Assembly (NCBI GenBank): GCA_017562135.1
Contig: QEYB01000412.1
Location: forward strand, 186,001-250,000
Length of the DNA: 64,000 nucleotides
Source of the DNA: Dipylidium caninum
Taxonomy: Eukaryota > Platyhelminthes > Cestoda > Cyclophyllidea > Dipylidiidae
Direction of reading: 5' to 3'
Part shown: positions 49,601 to 63,400 of the stretch, piece after piece
Position numbering within the stretch: position 1 is the stretch's first letter
Layout of the letters: each line of letters starts with the position of its first letter
Notes under the pieces: generated by a model
Seen by the model: only the letters and a program-made list of their open reading frames with translations
What the model was told of the DNA's origin: nothing
Databases searched by the model: none
Translations under genes and position numbers: made by a program

Positions 49601-52600
49601 TAAACGCCGAGATACTTTGCCGCACAACTCCAAAGCACCGAATCTCAGGCTCTTTCATCCCAACGCCTTCAACAAATAACCGCCTGGCAAAGGCTACACT
49701 CACCACCGCCGCCCGATCTGCCCCTCCTCGCGGGTGGCAGCAGCCAGCCGAGCGGATCGGACCGGGTGGAGGCGCCGAGTCTCCGGGTGCTGTGCGTAGA
49801 GCCTCTGCGTCCGGGTGAGGAGAACCCGAGGCAGACCCGGGGAGGGCGACCTCGGTCTCGCCGTCTGAAGCGCACTACAACTTCGCCCTGCCAACCGCCG
49901 ACCAGCGAGATGAATACGACAGCGACGGGACGGCTTGGTCACCAGTAGCTCTTGTCCGTAACCCCAGAGAAACAGGTGGAGGATGAAAGATGGCTCCCAG
50001 ACGCAAGGTAGCGGCGTGAGGAAAATCGTCACTGGCTCCAGAAGGCGAAAGTGACCGAGTTAGCTAAAGTTAACGAGTTAGGAAGGAGAGCGCCGGCCAT
50101 CCTTCCCAATCATTCTCCCTCCTCCACGGGACGTGAGAGGAAGAGGCGAAGGGAAAGGCCCTTTCACGCTTCACAGCCAGGCGGCAGCACTCTCCAAAGC
50201 TCCTGTCCGCAAATCCCTACTCGTCCTCCTTCTTCAACCGATTCAGTTATTCCTGTTGTTCTGGGGGCTCCACTGAAATCACCATCCCGGTAGGACAATT
50301 CCCCCTCGGCGTGGCTCTAAGTTGCACAGCATGCCAGTTCGCCGCGTCCCTCTGCCGACTCCCCGCGGCGAAGGGTTCCGGGCCATTTTGGCTCACTCTT
50401 CGCCTCTTCTAAGCGCCTCCGTACTCACCGTGAGGGCGGATGAAATGTGGACAAAGACTTCCTCCTTCAACTTCTCGGCCGTGGCTGTGATTGAACATCC
50501 TCTCACGGAATCTTTTTTGGAGGCCGAGAGACTAAATTCACATCGACTCGCGGAGGAGATGTCTTCCATCCTCGCCACTACGCCATTCCGCTTCGACATT
50601 CTATCCTTTCCCCGCCACCTGCTCCGGGCATTCCGCAGCCTTTCAGCCGTTTCTCTGTGTCCTCGACAAAGAAGCTTTACTTCACTGCCGAAAGCTGAGG
50701 GATTCAGACAGCTGCTCGCCTATCAAGGAAGCGGACGTACTCCGAACTTCTGACGCAGAGTAATGGAAGTTTGGTTCCGCTTTTTTCACGCCACCGTGAA
50801 TGGCACCAGACTCCAGGAAGTCGTAAAAGTAAGAGAAGCATTAGGAGCTGCCGATTTCGGCGTTCTACACTGGCCAGATGGGCCTTCTGACAAGCGGAAT
50901 GGTGACTGCCCACTTGAGGCAACGGAGAGGAGATTTTAAACCGTTTCGAGAGCAACGAAAGCAACGGTTCATGTAGGTCAAACACAGGAAGTCGGTCAGA
51001 CCCCTCGATTGCCCTCAGCAGGTTGGAGAGGATGACGTCCAAACAAGTTTCCTTCCTAGATTATTTGAACTGCCCTTTCTTGCGTGAGTTTACGTATAAC
51101 CGGCCGGTCAGGCTGCTAAGGCGGACTCGGAGGGCCGGGAGACCGCCTTCTAACCAAGGCCGCACTCGGTCCGCCTTGTCCTCCAAGGTCCTCGCAGGGA
51201 CGTGGACGATGCGATTGTCAGGAGATGCAGATTTTGGTCCTAGATCGGAAATAAGGCGTGCAGGAGGTAGAAAAAGACTTTCAAGTCTTCATATCATCGC
51301 AACTGGACGCCAAGACAACCGGCCAAAAAGTTAGATTTCAAGGTTTTGCGATGTTTAAGTGAAAGACAGGTTGAAGGATGCGATTTGACAGTTGCCGACA
51401 AGGCGGTTACGCGGATTGCCACCCTGCCCGTATTATCCGCCAATCGCAATCGCTCCGTTCGACGAGTCGAGGAAATCTGAAGCTTCTCTTCACTGATTTT
51501 AACCGCCTGCCAATGAAACAGTTGGATTGACAATCCCCGAACACACAGCCCGACTTCTTTGAAACAGGCGGAGAAGCGAAGCGTTTCTAATGAAAATCGC
51601 CGCCTACGAGGCAACAGGTTGGCGAAGGGACAAAGGATGGACGGGCGGTAGACCCATTGATTGGACTCAAGAAACAGTATTAAATGGACGGACATCTACT
51701 AAAGCACCAAAATGAGGGAGTGGAATTATTGTACTGAGGAGAGGGGTCCTCGCCCCGATCTACTCGTTATTTTGAGTGACCAGACGCCACACCGCCTTAG
51801 TAATTTTATCGAGTGGCTCCATCTCAGCCTCAGAGCCACCAAATGGGCGAACTGACAGACGCGGGTCGACCTCCACGCCTCTCCTGATCAGAATGGGGCG
51901 CCAGCTTCCCCACAACTCATTGCCTTTACTCTTAACATACGCTCTACAAGGAGGCGCTAGCCGAAAACCGCCGTCTTTACTTTCCTTGGCACCAATTGGA
52001 TGAAATCCTCCGAAATCTACCTTGTCGCCGTCGAAAGGGGAGGGAAAGACCTTCCACCCTACTTTCCACCAATCACTTGACGCGACCTTGAGGGGCGTCC
52101 AATCGGAAATAAGCAAATGACATGCAAAATCTATGTGCGATTTTAGCGTTATTTGCTAGCAGATCACCACAACCATACACAATTTGCATAATTTGGTGTC
52201 AGGACATTGAGAGCATGCAAGTGCATATTTCCATTTAGTCTTGACTGTGAAAGATCTGCCTGCCTAGCTGCCTTGAGTTGTGGGCCAATGCGCTCTTGTC
52301 TGGTTCATCTAAATACGGGACATTTTTGACAAAAAGTCACGCAAAAATACCTGACAGAGAGAGAGAGAGCGAGAGAGACAAAGTTTGACAAGCTCCATGT
52401 TGTAGATCCTAGGGGGAACAAACTGATCCAAGTTGATTAGAATGATGCAAAACTTCAGACATTCTTTGCCTGTGTGACTGAACAAATTCCAGGCTTCCTC
52501 GAAGTTCTGTCCAAATTGACTGACCTATTGGTGAAAAAGTCCGTTTACCAAACTGATTGACGTGGAGACAACTTCGTCAACCAAGGCCACATGGCAAGAC

Positions 52601-55500
52601 CGAAACGATCCGGCAATTGCATAACAAACTTACATTTGAAGGAAGGTGAAATGGTGTTGAGGCAACACGAAGAGTCGACGTGGTCAGTCAAAAGATGCCC
52701 TGACATCCCCGCTAACAGCACAACCACAAAACGGTGACCGAACACCTGACTTCGCCAGTGGACAGGTGGATCGTGGCACATTGCAAGACCATCTTCTTTC
52801 CCCCCCCCCCTCTCAAATCTCTGATGTCGTCATACACAGAAAAAACCGTTTTGTAAGTGCCGCTACACTTGCCTCACTGCATTGGCGCTCGATGCTCTCC
52901 GAATCCCCCGATGTTGGTGAATAAGAACACGGTAAAGGTGAGAACAGTGGTGCTGCGTGGGTCTTAACACCTTTTAGACACATTATTCTCGAAGAAGCCC
53001 ATCACCAACCCGAAATGTTCCTTTGACTTTTCCGTCAACACGGGGAAAAAGATTCCGGCCAAGGAGCGTTTTCCCCCGGCGTCGACGCGGTGAGGAAAAC
53101 TTCCTAACACCAGAAGGCGAAAACAGCGTGGACTTACACGAGACCGTTCAGGGCAGCAGGCGAGGAGGAGAAGAGCGACTCCGCGATCTGTCAGAGATTA
53201 TCACGAGCAAGGGAGGCGCCACACTCGGATGCGTGTGTGTGTTGTTGAGGCCATCTGCATTAATTTGTGCAGTGTGCGCAGGTAGGCAACTCGGTCCGCC
53301 AAGAGGAATGAGCTTGTGGAATAAGAAAGCCGAGGGTGGGCAGATGAGCAGTGGCGACATTCGCCCAGTGATTCCCAAGATCAAAGAAAAAGGCGCAAGG
53401 AGGTGTTCCCGGAGAATTCAGGGTGATAGAAGTGCTTTTTGGTTTGGAGGCATCTTTGACGCCTCGGACCGAGTCAGTCAGGAGTGGACGGAGGCCAATT
53501 CGTGGAATTCGCCGAGTCCGACAACGAGAAATGAGGCGGGCGAGCACACACTCCAGACCTTGCGAACACCACGGCAGAGTGGTTCCTGGAGGACTCGGAA
53601 TTCAGAGAGTTTGGAGTGTGGCAAGGAGAGGGGCTACCTCAGAGCCGAGATGGCAGAAGTACCGCCTTTACTCAAAGTGGTGGCATAAAACTTCCGAGCT
53701 TCAAGCGAGTTGTCAAGCCTTTCTTTCCCAGACCCGCGTCCCTCGTGTACGTACAACACGTGAAGTAAGCGAAAATGATAAAAGAATTGCCTGGGAAACG
53801 GTGCGATGACTGGTAAAATGGAGTGAATGGGACTGTTGAGAGCAAAGGTAGACGAGTGACTTTCAACCGAATGTGCGGGGGCGTGAAGTAGCACACAGCG
53901 CGGCAATATGCAGATAGTGAAACGGATGTCGCTACAACCAGAGACATTCGAAACACTACCTCACGTCACCAGCACTTCCAGAAGTCGATTTTAGGGCGAG
54001 AATCACACAGAATCAGCTCTCAGCCCTCACACACCGCTCAACCAAACTAACCTCGACAATCTCGACGCGGACTCGGGCCAAAAGCCTCCTTCCCACTCGC
54101 CTATTACGGGCCTTGCGATGCCTAAAATGATGGAAGGAAAGGGAGGGGAAAAAGAGGAGTAGCAGGAGTAGGAGGAGGAGTTGGCATTGAAGGCCTGGGA
54201 TTGGGTGGAATGAGAGCGAGATGGGGCTTTAATCTCGTCTCCGCCTTCGCCTCCTCCTCCTCCTCCTCGCAAGCGCGTGCGCAATGACACACGGCCAATG
54301 AGACGTTGGCAGCAACAAGCACCAGGGCGGCGGACAGTTGGCCGCAGTCAATAGGGCGGACGAGGCTTGAGACCGGGAGGAGACGCTGCAAGTGCTCCTG
54401 TCGGCGCAAACGCAGAGTTAAAACAGAGCCAGAAGAGGCAGAAGTGCGAACAACAGTCGCATTGGGGAGGATTTCCACTCGACGGACAGTCTACTGCGGG
54501 TCTAGACGAGAAGGACCCTGAAGAGAAGCTCGAAATGAGGTAATCCCGGTGAGGGTGGAGAAGGGGAGTTCGAAGAAAGGCTGGAAATGAATTGCTGGAG
54601 CTGTAAAGCAGGACAGGCCGCAGTGTCCCCACAGTCAGGTGAAAATAAGCTACGCCCGCCGACCGAAGGGTTCGCTCTGGGGGGTCTCAGCTCGAGCAGA
54701 CGCCAGTGACAAACGAAGTCAGCCTCGTTAGAGAAAGACAAACGAGAAGGGGAAAAGCACGCGAAAGGATGGGAATTTGAAAAATAGGGTCATAATTGAG
54801 AGACACCGATTGGAAGGGCCTCAATTCCTCTTAAACCGTGGAAACTCAACCCTTTCCTTCTCTGTGTCTCCGTCGCCACCGGAATTCTTCTCCCCATTCG
54901 AGTGGAAATTGGGGTGGGCGCTGAGCCGCCCTCCTTGGCCCTCTTGCCTGCACTTGAAGCAACTAACGAGGCGGTCCACAGGCTTCGAGGGCAACACGGT
55001 GACCCATGCAGACCCTACCAACGACGAGGCCGAAAGACGCCGTGACAGAAAGGAGGTGGCGTCACCTCCCAACCGCCTCCACAGGGCTAAAATGCGTGCG
55101 CCGAGGTGTCACAGTGCACTGAGAATGACAGGAAGGCGGTCGCGGAGGCGATTCAATCCACGCCGAGGTGCACCCTGCACCGGACAGGTCGGCAGTGTGC
55201 GAAGGGCGACTTTTTTGCAGATTTTGCAACTGTCATGGCGGGCCAAGACAGTTAGGGCACATGGAAAAAGTCACGCCCTTTAAACATCTAAAAAGGGCCC
55301 TCAGCTGGGAGAAAAATAAGGTGGCGAAGATTCTGTACTTATTACAGGCACCAAAAATCCAAAGTGATGAGAAATTCTTTGTCAAAATCGAGTTTAAACC
55401 CAGGGGTTTAAAGGTGCTGCTACCAGTCAGCACACACCTTCATGTTTTTCGCTCCTAAGAGCATATTTGCGGGAACAAACAGCGGGCCACAATCAGGCGA
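46620..55500. other. GC-rich region with overlapping open frames on both strands, no recognisable gene
   Basis: Base composition rises here and open frames of 80-220 codons overlap in several frames and both strands, as expected when stop codons are rare. The longest is at 53023-53688 (+, 221 codons). Others include 47840-48238 (+), 54777-55283 (+), 48052-48372 (-) and 48332-48724 (-). A minus-strand frame at about 50725-50434 lies between a TAG acceptor and an ACG|GTGAGT donor and is the best single exon candidate. None matches a family I know, and they could not be joined into a gene. A GA repeat lies at about 52356-52378. Confidence 0.4.
49368..49501 (-). repeat. Duplicated segment, copy 2 (inverted relative to copy 1)
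   Basis: On the minus strand this segment repeats 134 bp of the tubulin extension and lies in an open frame (49599-49099, minus). The frame reads GDVNAATGEKDKNMNCLVDP and onward, differing in two residues early on. The flanking codons differ completely from those around copy 1. Confidence 0.9.
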
Positions 55501-56157
55501 TGTGTTGAATGAATATTTGTTACTGCAGCTGTAACAAAGGGAGCGAGGGAGGGATCAAGCCAGATTCGGGTAAAGGGAAATAATGGCAAAGTTCCCACGA
55601 AAAGGAGAACAATCATAAAGTGCTCGAACTAACAGTACCTCTGCTTAAGCCCGCCAGGTGAGAGTTCCAGTTCCCTTTTGAGAGGAATGCATTTTCCAAA
55701 CAGCAGTAAATTATGAAGGCGATTTGGTTGATAAAAAAAAGGCATACACTGAAAGCTGATAAAGAAAGAAGCGTTAGGTGTTCCAGGAGGCGATAATTTG
55801 GGGAAACGGGTAGGAGATTATAGAGGAAGAACGGGAGAATGGCCGATTCCAGAAAATGGAACCAATGACTCCTACTGTGACCAATCAGAATCTCCCACGT
55901 GATAAGTCATGCGATGCACATCCGCGTACAAACAAAGACATACAAAAGTGACTAATTTTGCAGAGGAAAGGGCCACGTCACCATTGGTTAGGAGAGAGGG
56001 GAGGGAAGGGGGTGGTGGGGGTACAGAGCTTACCCTGGACAACACTCATTCTTCCGTATTAGTCACTCACAGTTTCCAGCAGCCCCAATGTAGAAAAAGT
56101 GGTCCCACTTTATCGATCAGCAAGGGAGCAGGGCGGCTTAAATGTGGGAGGCTGCTG

Positions 56158-56185
56158 AAGAGCAGAGCAGAGCAGAGCAGAGCAA
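56158..56185 (+). repeat. AGAGC pentamer tandem repeat
   Basis: About five tandem copies of AGAGC/AGAGC-like units, the last ones mutated (AAAGC, GGAGC). Confidence 0.8.
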
Positions 56186-57075
56186 AGCGGAGCCCCCTTT
56201 TATCGACTAGTTTAAGGGTGAAATTAATTGGCAAATTTAATTAAAATATTAATCGAGTTGCTTCTTGCACACATTCACGCGCACAATTGCATATAAATTG
56301 AATTTATCACTTTCTGTGGCAAGGAAAGGCCCTAATTTAGGTTAAAAATGCGCACTTCGCCGGGAATGAGTCAAAGAACCCGCCCCACAACGGATCGATA
56401 GGGTATCTTCCCGGAGGGGGGGGGGAAATCAATAGAGTAATCAGCTTGCGAAGACGTCGAGAAAATCGATATTTAAGACACGTAGGTAATTAGAGTAGCG
56501 GCGTGAACTAACGCATAGAGGACAAATCCCAACAAAATGGGTGGGGGAAAATAGAGTTTGTAGTTAAATTTTAACGAATAAAACAAAGCCTCACCGGTGC
56601 GGAAACAAGTAGTACGAAAGCAACGAAAGCAGCGAAAGCAACGCAAAACTGCCTCGTTGGAAGCCACGCACGCCAACTGATGGGTTTAGCCAATAGGCAA
56701 AGGAGTGACCTTGGCGGCAGAAATACAATTGGTAGGGGTTAATGCGATAGCGCAGTGGAACAACCAATGGGATAGGAGAAGGGTATTTTTAAAAAAACAC
56801 GAACCCCCTAGCTTTTGTAGGAATGAAAATTTATGTAAGAGAAAAATCAATACTTGAAATGGGATACACAAAGTTGGCGTCTCAATGGATCGTGTGTTAC
56901 GTCTCGAAATTCACGAATTTAACAAGCTGTATTGTGTGTACTCCCGCAGCATGCATTTTTCATGCTGTTGCCATGATTACCCGTGGTATCTCGATCGTAG
57001 GTCATATCATGCGACGCATGTGCACGTTCTCTGGGGCTTTTGTTTAGTATCCAAGCGTTGGTAACGTAAGATGCT

Positions 57076-57102
57076 CGTGTGTGTGTGTGTGTGTGTGTGT
57101 GT
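57076..57102 (+). repeat. GT microsatellite
   Basis: About thirteen GT units, followed by an imperfect continuation (GTATGCGTGTGTG). Confidence 0.9.
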
Positions 57103-60100
57103 ATGCGTGTGTGCTGGCACTTGTGTTTACAAAAACTTCCTCCAGGGTAGGCAATGCATGTCACCGATTACCCATGGAATAATCAATGAATGATGGATTG
57201 AACCGCCTCCGGTTACTAACTTCTAAGTAAAATGGCAATTGGCAACAGCAGAATCATGGGTGGAGTGTCAAATGTTATTTTTACGTTGTCAGACGCCGCG
57301 TCATCGAACGTTCGCGTTAACTTGTCAACTTTGTATCGATTCGCGAGGTGGACAAAACCCATTTTCAGTGTCAGAAGTCCTTTGTGATCAATTCGCTCGG
57401 GGTTCTTTGTCTCTTTCCACTTTCATTGTCTAAGATGCGCCGGAACTTGAGCATCCCCCAAAAGAGGAGACCACAGTACGCCGTTTTTTTTTCAATCATT
57501 GACGATAATTAACAAAAAGTGGTAAATTATAAACAAATTTCGTGACTTCGATATGGGCGGAAAGGGGCATTTTTGCTTCCCCCTGTTTGGGGCGTTACCG
57601 GAAATTAGAGAGTTGGGCGCTTATTTTGTAGGATTTAAATTAAATATTCATCGAAAATCATTTCAACATAATACAAATTCTGTGTGTATCAGAAAGTACA
57701 CATGAACCTTAAATCGTTCTCACCGTATTACTTCAACAGTAAGTCATCAATCAACGAGTCTACGCGTAAGTCAAATAGTCAACAGTCTTAGCAAAATAAA
57801 GAGGAATTTCGTAGTGGTGGGGAATCGAGAACGCAGAAGATGAGTAGAGTAGACGCAAACTTTTTAACGTAAATTATCGCATCTCCACATTGTGGGGAAA
57901 TTTTCACACATTTATGGTTGGCCTTACTGCCGTGTATGTGTGTGTAAAATTATATATGATAAGTGCGCCAAATTCAGTTCTATCAAGTGGCTTAATTTGA
58001 CAGAAATCGATATGATCGACGGTGGCGGCTTCAGCCTTTACTTATCGATCCACTTCGTGCTGGTTGGGTGAGTCATTGGACGCGGTGGTAGGCAAGTCGA
58101 TACGACGCCCCCATTGGCGTGGCAAGTTAACTCAACCTCATTTTTCTCTCCTCAAAAATTGGAAAATATTTTAAGGATTAAATTTTTCACATTTTTTTCT
58201 TGTTTCCCCTCATCTCAAGACAGATTAACACAAATACAATCATCATAATTTGTCAAATCAACGGGCAAGGCAGGCATGCAGACAAGTATGCATATACACA
58301 AACGCGTACGCGCAAATACACTGTAAGTAGGCAGCTGCAACTGCTATAACAACCCTTTGAGGGTGAGAGATGACGCATTTACGGCCTCTCCCTCACTCGC
58401 TCTCGCTTTGCTAGCTCTATCTGCGCGTTAACGTTGGTGTGACCTTGGCCCTCGAACGCTATTGGCCGCCGAGGCTGCAGTTGTAGCTGGCAGTAGCCAT
58501 TGCGTGCAGGGCAGGCTGACTTCCGTCCACCGTTGTGTTGATGTTGGGGCTTTTTTGTGCCCGCCTACAACAACTGCCAGGTAAACCCGAGGAGTGGTCA
58601 CTTCCCCATCACATCAGTAAAGGCATGTGCTTTTATGCGTTTGGGGGTGACTGTGAAAAAAATAAGAAAGTTTTTCGCATTATCAGATGTCGAAGTGAGG
58701 TCCCCTCCTTCTCTGAGATAAATTTATCTTTGTGTAAACTATATAACTGCGCTCGCCTAGGGCGTGGTTTCGCATACCTCGAGGTGTTATCTTATTAACT
58801 TGAGACAAATGATTGATGTTGGCGTGGTATTACCGGTGCTCTATCAGTTTTGCGTGGTTCAGGCTATCTTGATGGCAGTCGGAGTCTCGGTGGTTGAAGG
58901 CCACGGATCCCTCTGTCCACCGATTCCGCAAGATTACGATGTGTCTCGGTGGATCGTTCCTTAAGGCAACCGCTTTCTGACTCCATAACTGTATTTCACC
59001 GAACGGAGGACGAGTTCTACAAATGTCATCGCTTTTGGACTTGAAGACGACATACGGAATTGCGTTCTGTATGGATAAGAGTGGTCTAAAAGTGTCCATT
59101 TCCGTGACACAATTCACAATAGTCTACAATCACATTCTGAATCCTAGGCTAGAAGCCTGCTATCTTGACGGATTTACTACACACTCACCGAGTTGACGCT
59201 GGCGCCATTGAGGCGTTGGTCTACTTTGTCTTTCCTGTTACGGGCCGGAGTGGCAAAGTAAGCCGTCAAAAAAAGTGCTGCTATAAGCTAAATGGAAGAT
59301 TGGCATTGACAGGTAAAGCTTCAGCCGAACGCCATTAATAGCAGATGCTATTAAACTCCCTCCAACACTTCTGTTCAAGACGAGAATGTGTGTGATTGAG
59401 GAGACTCCCGGTGATGGGAGAATCGCTCGGTCCAACTCGTCCCGGCGAAAAAGTGACACTTCTGCTGCCAGTTTAATTGGATGGGTGGGTGGTTGAACTG
59501 TGTGTAGTAACCGACCGGAGGTGGTGGGTTTTGGAGGCGGCCTCAAAGAAGAGCCCCACACGGCTAGACTTGACAGTGATTGCACACCCGGCCGCACTGA
59601 CTGCGAGGTGGTGTCTGAGGGAGCAGAAAGAAAGACGTAGGACGCTAATCTGACTGTCTACACCGGTGTAATAAGTGTCAGGGCGTGTTTGGCATTCTTC
59701 ACTCTTAGCACTTGACCCCGACAACCGAAGCCATCAGGCTACCAGTCGGTCCTGCTGTGAGCTCAACAGTCAAGTCTCATCCACCACAGGCCCGGAAAAG
59801 GAGGGGAGAGGAGGGGGACAAATAACTTCGTGATACCCGAATCCGAGCATTGAGAATGCGTCTGAGACCACCGTTGGCAGTTTTGGCAGTGGAAATGAAT
59901 TCAATCGAGAGGAGGACCAAAGTGGTGTTTGTCACCAAGGAGAGGAATGACGCGGTGAGTGTAAGGCAGTTGGCGCGAGACATTTAGGTGAGAATAATAA
60001 AAAATTCAAGATGAGAAATACGTGGGGTGGACACAAGTTTCCAGCGCTTTCGACCACTCAAAGGCCACCGGAGTTGAGGCGAATGAATGCGGCGTGAACG

Positions 60101-60409
60101 ATCCGAAAGGCTAAGGCGCAACAAGGTGAATTCTACCCACCTTCTAATGCATTTATGGCAAGAATTCCCAATTAGACTAAAATCAGTGTCAATTAGTACC
60201 CGCTCGAGGTAAGATCGTAAGGATAGTGCAACCAATGCACTTCTACGAATCCCGTTACCAGTAATTTGATTGCAGAAGTAATTAACATAACTGTTAACAG
60301 CCTCTAAAAACAAAATTGAAAACTGATGAACATCTTGGCAAAGAAATTGTTCACTTTTTTGGTCCAAAAAAGTACATAAAGAGAAGTGGAAAGAAAATAT
60401 ACACAATTC

Positions 60410-63400
60410 CTAGTCAAGGGAGATGAATTCAAACACACATTGACCACATGATTCGGGGTCCAAGGCGTAGACGGAGGTGACACTCAGGCCACGAACATAG
60501 TCATTGAGCTCTAAGGCCAAGAGGAGTGAGAGGACGTCTTGCAGATTGTAGCATAGATGGCGTTTCAGCAGCCATTCATGGAAATCGACAAACACGAAAG
60601 CCCATTCAACTTGCCGCGTCGGTAATCTTATGGGATAAAAACATGTTACTTATAAATAGCCAGCAGATGTTATTTTAAATGCCAAAATATCAAGTTACGG
60701 AATAGGTTTGCAGATTTCGTCCCTGCAAGCGTTTAGGTGACGCAGTGCAAAGCTCTCTGCGATCCTCCACGTGGACGTTAACCTCGTCGGATGAAACACC
60801 ATCACTTTGTTCTGCCCCTCTGCCTCTCCAACATTGTCACGCCGTCGCTGTCGTTTAATTCCCAAGGCCCAAAGTGTTACGCATTCGCGTATTTTGGAAC
60901 AACTGAACAGCACACACGATGATAATACATGACGTGAAACATCGACCAAACAGTATACATTTTACTTAAATAGAAAGACGACATATTGGATTTGCTATAG
61001 AATAAGCGAGGAGGGAACTTACATCTTCAGTAACGGTTGCGAAATGCACTCCACATTTGACCCATAGAGTGAGAAAACAAGAAATCCCTGGCCGAAATTA
61101 AAAACCTGGTCTATAAACTCCAGTGCGATTACTGTCTTTGTCATTTGTAGCGGCAGCAGTCGCCACATGCACCCGAATGCCCCCTGGTAATGAGTGAAAA
61201 GGGACTGAAATGGTCTTTCCAAGCACAGTGAGGAAGAGGAAGTTGAAATAAGATCTTACACATTTTGAATTATTTGTCGCCTGATGTTTGTGCCTCGTAG
61301 TAAGATGAGGCGACAAAACAACCTTTTGATTGACATGCGCTTCAAAAATACGTAAGTCAACCATTATATGTTACATGTGAATTCACTTGATACGCCATGA
61401 ATGATAGTAACGGTGAGGCAGTTACCAAAATCAAATAAGCACCATCATAAAACTGGCTCGTTTGAAAAACAAAATCATCTAACTGCTTTTCAACTATGTT
61501 GGTGCATGATCGTGTGCGTACCAACAACTAGGCGAATATTAGGAAGTAATTACATTCAACTCACAAAAATCATGCCCACAAGGTTAAGACCAACAATGGC
61601 AAAATGTCGACATAGTTGTCCATCTGTATTGTTTGGATCCTCGGTAAATTTAGGCTTCTCCGCCTGAAATTCAGATTGGTCATCTACCCCATCTCTTTTT
61701 ACAAGTTCATTCTCCACTTCTTCGACATGATTGACTAGCGAAATAGTTTCACTTGAAAAAGATACACTAACATTCATAAAATTCCACAAGAGTTATCTTT
61801 TAAATGCTAAATATTAACTGTGACTCACGCAACAATGTGATTGGTCGTTGGCTCAAGTGACGCATCGTGAGCTTTGTCCCTATTGGCTAGTCGAGCATAG
61901 CCAATCCGCTTTTTCTTACACAAATTTAGATTCAAAAATAAGAATCGCTGTAGGGAAAAAAATAGAAAATTTTCAGCAGATGACGTTAACGATTTTCCTG
62001 TCCATTAATGTAAAAAAACTAGCTTACGTAGGAATTGGTGCTACAACACGAGGTTGGGTCTTGATGTCGGTAAAAGGGGAGCATGAGTAGACAAACGACG
62101 GATGCGAAAAAGCATGTGATGAAAACTGCCAGTGTAAATCTTTGCTAAAAAAGCCAAATAAAAGAAAAACAAGAATTCCTCCTTTTACCCAAAGCCGTTT
62201 AAAGATGCGCAGTAAAAAGCGTTCAACGGTTGGCAGTGGAACTAAATGCGTCTCCATGTCACGATAGAGTCTTAGACCTCCCAGGGATATCGGCGTCTAC
62301 TAAGTCAGAGAAGACTTGAGCGCATGATGACTTAGATGAATGCGAATTCATTTTAACTTTTAGTGCATTTATTGCGACACATCCGCGGTTGAATGAGGAA
62401 AGGACAATTGGTGTAAATTGTTTCGGACGAACACAAATCTATGGTGGGAAAATGACAGAATGTGAAAGAAAACCATCCTAAAGAGTTGGGGAAGAGCAAC
62501 ACGTCCGACGAAAGCCGATCCATATCTCGGTTTGTTGGGTCCTTTAGATAGTTCCGAGACTTTGAGTGGCTGGATTTCACTCTTTTCCGAATAAATAACA
62601 TCGACACAGAAAATAACTTACTTGTACACTCCCATAACGATAGAATGGATTCACGTCGAGATGGCGAATGTCGTGGGAGACGATCTTCATTGAAACCGTC
62701 AAGATAATTGGAGTACTGAATGAAAAGGCGGATTAAAGAATTGCTACTCATATTGGAGGTCATGGCTTGAACATATAACTGTGCTATGCACTAGACAAAC
62801 TTCAGATGGCATCTTAATTGTGGATTGAACGATAAATTTTTTTGACGATACTACTTAAATATGTTATAAGCAGACATTAGACTAATTGCATTTCGAAGCA
62901 AATCAATAGTAGACCCAAAGTATACTAATAATGTTGGCGGTCATGACGTGAACGGAGAGCTGTACTATCCATTAGGAAAACTTTAGATGACACCTTAATC
63001 GTAGATTGAAAGATAAAATTTTTCCGGCAACGCTACTTAAATCCGTTATAAGTAGGCATTTTATTAATCGGAAGGAGCTGTCTTGTCAATGTCAAGAAAA
63101 TTACAGTTAAAGTGAATGGCGTTTATAGTATAACCCAATAGGAGGGAATAAAAGGCAAAACGGGCTAAAGATGCTGTAAAATTAGAAAGCGCAAAGGAGA
63201 AGGAGAAGTTGCTCTTGAATCCGTAAAACATCGTGCATAATTACGACGAACTGTGAATAGAGGCTTCGAGTGTTGCATGGGAACACCTGTGACACACCAA
63301 TTGGTATTTGGACATCACAGTGGCATTCAAAGCAGTCAATGACTTACAGTAGTCCAAAGATGTAGAAGACGGTGCGGTTCCGACGTGGCATCTGTCTGCC

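Larger units (their letters stand above)
55500..60409. other. Intergenic, CCAAT-rich, no gene recognised
   Basis: CCAAT boxes (either strand) occur at 55862, 55881, 55983, 56690, 56764, 58112 and 58461, with a CACGTG E-box at about 55897, so promoters are likely here. A GT microsatellite lies at 57076-57102 and an AGAGC tandem repeat at 56158-56185. A minus-strand frame at 59983-59830 starts MSRANCLTLTASFLS and has a hydrophobic stretch. A plus-strand frame at 58809-58964 (MIDVGVVLPVLYQF) is also hydrophobic. Neither could be extended or named. The first 400 bp downstream of the GPR155 stop probably hold its 3' untranslated region. Confidence 0.4.

Noticed and set aside
50434..50725. Minus-strand frame bounded by an acceptor and a GTGAGT donor
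   Set aside because: The opposite strand is also open across the same interval and the product is unrecognised; not enough to call a gene.
53023..53688. 221-codon plus-strand open frame
   Set aside because: All three plus frames are largely open here, the product has no recognisable motif, and the composition explains the length.
58809..58964. Hydrophobic plus-strand frame as a membrane-protein exon
   Set aside because: No partner exons or clear splice signals were found, so it is mentioned only in the intergenic entry.
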